From the NCBI GenBank assembly GCA_946800325.1, contig OX326957.1:50380807-50444806 (forward strand): 64,000 bases of DNA. Reading direction: 5' to 3'. The translations under genes and the position numbers were made by a program. The notes beneath the pieces were generated by a model that was not told where the DNA came from, did no database searches, and was given only the letters and a program-made list of their open reading frames with translations. Positions 62,128 through 64,000 of the stretch are shown one piece after another (within the stretch, counting starts at the first letter, position 1; each line of letters starts with the position of its first letter). This DNA comes from Luzula sylvatica (Eukaryota; Streptophyta; Magnoliopsida; Poales; Juncaceae).

Positions 62128-63262
62128 TTTTTTTGAAGGAGGATCGACAATGTGTCGAGGCCTCGAATATATTAGATTAAAAAGGAAGTGTTACATCATA
62201 GAATGGTGTGAATGGTCGATAGATTTATTACATATCTACTTGGACCATTCGAGATAATATAGAGTAAACTAAAAGACTACCCTAATCGCTAAATTGCTAC
62301 TTGTAAGCTAAGGACTTCTAGCAGTATTTATTCCAGGCCATCGTGTCTTGTAGGACAAGATTGAAAACACGTGTTGAAGATTAGACTTTGTCGTTGAAGA
62401 TGGCGTCATTACGGGATTTCCAAATATTCCATATGATTGCCAACCATGCCGTTTGCCATAGTTTTGTGGTATTGGAGGAGGACCAGAATTCGACCGGATT
62501 CGAAAATTGGGGTGTTGTGTCGAGAATTCTAGCGGAGAGGTTAGCCCATATTTGTTTGGAGAAATCACACTCGTATAATAAGTGTTCGGATGTATCTTCT
62601 TCTGTTTTGCATAAGGGGCATACTTGGTTATGCGGCCAACCCCTTTGTTGCAACTTATCGCTCGTCAGTATGCGTGATTGGATGGTTAACCAACCAAAGA
62701 ATCGTACTTTGAGAGGGGACTTATCTTTAAAAAGCATAGTGTTCCATGGACAGGTAACACCAGGGTTTATGAAGAAGGAATAAATATTTTTGGATTTGAA
62801 GGATTGTATTGGGACGCTTGGTTCGTCGATTGGAAAAGAGTTGAAGGTATTGTACAATGGTACCAGTTTAGCTAAATCTTTGAGAAAGAAGGAGGATAGT
62901 CGTTGTTGGGAGGTTGATGTACGAATTATGTTTGTTGAGATATATAACACGTCTAGTGTTTGAGACTAGAGCGAGGATTGGTCGTTATTAGTTTTATGAA
63001 TCCACTTCATCAGGAGAGCTTTGTATTGTAGTTTTAAATTTGCTAGACCCAACCCTACGTTTGCTTTAGGCAAGGTGACTTTATTCCAATTAATTAAACA
63101 ATGTCCTCCAAAACATTTTTGTTCACCTTTCCAAAGGAATCCTCTAGCTATTGAGTTGATTTCCTTAATTACCCATTCGGGTAATTTGAGGGCTTGCATG
63201 AAATGGACTGGTATTGCGTTGAGGACTGATTTGACTAGTGTCAAACGTCCTCCCGAAGATAT
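62128..63262 (-). pseudogene. 5'-truncated LINE with 3' tail
   Basis: On the minus strand, the end of an L1-type ORF2. It shows S-S-G-G-R-L-T-L-V-K-S-V-L-N-A-I-P (about 63260), G-F-L-W-K-G (about 63150), then a zinc-binding reverse-transcriptase domain with F-F-G-W-L-T and C-P-L-C-K-T-E-E-D-T-S-E-H-L-L (about 62610). W-N-I-W-K-S-R-N closes it. The frame is continuous from 63262 to 62381 except for TAG 62966-62968. The 3' end is a short A-tail (T-run 62127-62134 on the plus strand), preceded by a GTCGATCCTCC tail typical of plant L1s. Upstream it is joined in frame to Copia reverse transcriptase. Confidence 0.88.
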
Positions 63263-64000
63263 GTTCGCACCTGCAATGAGCATATCATCAACATACAAAA
63301 GCAATATAATGTATGTTTCTCCACTGCTCTTGTAGTCCCAACAATGGTCGGCGTCACCCCTGCGAAAATCATGATCACACATAAATTTGTCGAACTTCTT
63401 GTACCACTGCCTTGGAGCCTGCTTTAAACCATACAAACTTTTCTTAAGCAGGCACATAAGATCCTCCTTTCCCAGGGATCTAGAAACGTTCAGGTTGCAC
63501 CTTATAGATGTCCTCCTCCAAATCGCCACGAAGGAACGCCGTCTTGACATCCATTTGCTCGAGGTGCAAATCCTTCGCTGCTACAATACTTAACACCGTG
63601 CGAATAGTCATCAGCTTCACCACCGGCGAGAACACCTCCGTGTAGTCGATTTCCTTGACTACCAGCCTCGCCTTGTATCTCTTGCTGCCATCTGACTCGT
63701 CCTTCACCCGGTAGACCCATTTGTTTTGCAGCGCCTTCTTGCCATCTGACAACCGGGTCATTTCCCAAGTACTGTTCTTCCGGAGAGACGCAATCTCCTC
63801 TTTCATCGCGCGCTCCCACTTGACCGAAGCACCTCCGTGTATCGCCTCTCGATAGCCTTCTGGTTCACCCGCATCGGTTAGCAGCAAATGATGGAGTGAT
63901 GGTGAATAACGGTTTGTAGGCTTAATTCTCCGGCTTGATCGTCTCAAAATCGGAGTTTCTGGGCTTTCGTCTTGCGCGATTTCAGGCACGTCTTCATCCC
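63262..64000 (-). pseudogene. Ty1-Copia reverse transcriptase fragment, runs off the window
   Basis: On the minus strand from 63989: R-R-S-S-R-R-I-K-P-T-N-R-Y, then W-E-R-A-M-K-E-E-I, W-V-Y-R-V-K-D-E, T-A-F-L-R-G-D-L-E-E-D-I-Y, S-L-Y-G-L-K-Q-A-P-R-Q-W and finally the catalytic Y-V-D-D-M-L-I-A-G-A at about 63290. This is the Copia RVT_2 domain, N-terminal half. A frameshift near 63490 breaks it. It stops right after YVDD where LINE sequence begins; RNase H and 3' LTR are absent. Integrase and gag would lie beyond 64000. Confidence 0.93.

Overview
This is a stretch of nuclear chromosome from a flowering plant, most likely a eudicot. It is AT-rich, its genes have short GT-AG introns and plant-specific protein families, and most of it is transposon-derived. 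Only two intact host genes are visible: a SUPERMAN-type single C2H2 zinc-finger repressor (23526-24086, minus) and an EIN4-type subfamily II ethylene receptor (32146-34559, plus, two coding exons and a spliced leader with upstream ORFs). I found no rRNA, tRNA or CRISPR array, and no prokaryotic sequence.

Left part (1-22 kb): AT-rich spacer with a two-copy 172-bp tandem repeat, a hAT-type MITE with a perfect 8-bp target duplication (3660-4184), a decayed LINE (4440-5570), a short Helitron (6224-6819, minus) and a complete 5.5-kb Mutator-like element (MULE-1, 7118-12616) with ~100-bp terminal inverted repeats and a perfect 9-bp target duplication. MULE-1 carries a frameshifted plant transposon protein, a fragment of a plant mobile domain (PMD) gene and a transposase with two nonsense codons. 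Beyond it lie a second hAT MITE, a G-box cluster with no recognisable gene (15.2-15.8 kb), a degenerate Helitron-like copy, a ~0.9-kb foldback element and a 2-kb Helitron (19506-21494).

Middle (22-41 kb): the zinc-finger gene with long GA/CT microsatellites in and upstream of its 5' leader, a probable Copia LTR relic, several foldback/MITE insertions, the EIN4-like receptor, and a tandem segmental duplication just downstream of it (35.0-36.7 kb and 37.6-40.5 kb). The second duplication unit holds a 1.37-kb terminal-inverted-repeat element whose empty site survives in the first unit. A ~780-bp almost pure A/T block follows.

Right part (41-64 kb): two ~2.8-kb elements with long inverted repeats. 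The second has captured exons of a chloroplast 2-Cys peroxiredoxin (Pack-MULE-like) and itself contains a 242-bp near-perfect palindromic MITE. Then come a solo MULE end, a complete 2.07-kb Helitron (50323-52396), and a large pseudogene of the TFIIH helicase XPB (52995-62101). A 5.9-kb MULE (MULE-2, with PMD and transposase genes) sits in the first intron of that pseudogene and a 508-bp hAT MITE in an exon. The window ends in an in-frame LINE/Copia chimera.

The two PMD-MULEs are related in transposase N-terminus, DDE domain, PMD cargo and TIR start. Both have arrays of odd-length palindromes in their subterminal regions, although the palindrome sequence is entirely different in each. None of the transposon-encoded proteins reads through intact, so the elements are fossils here.
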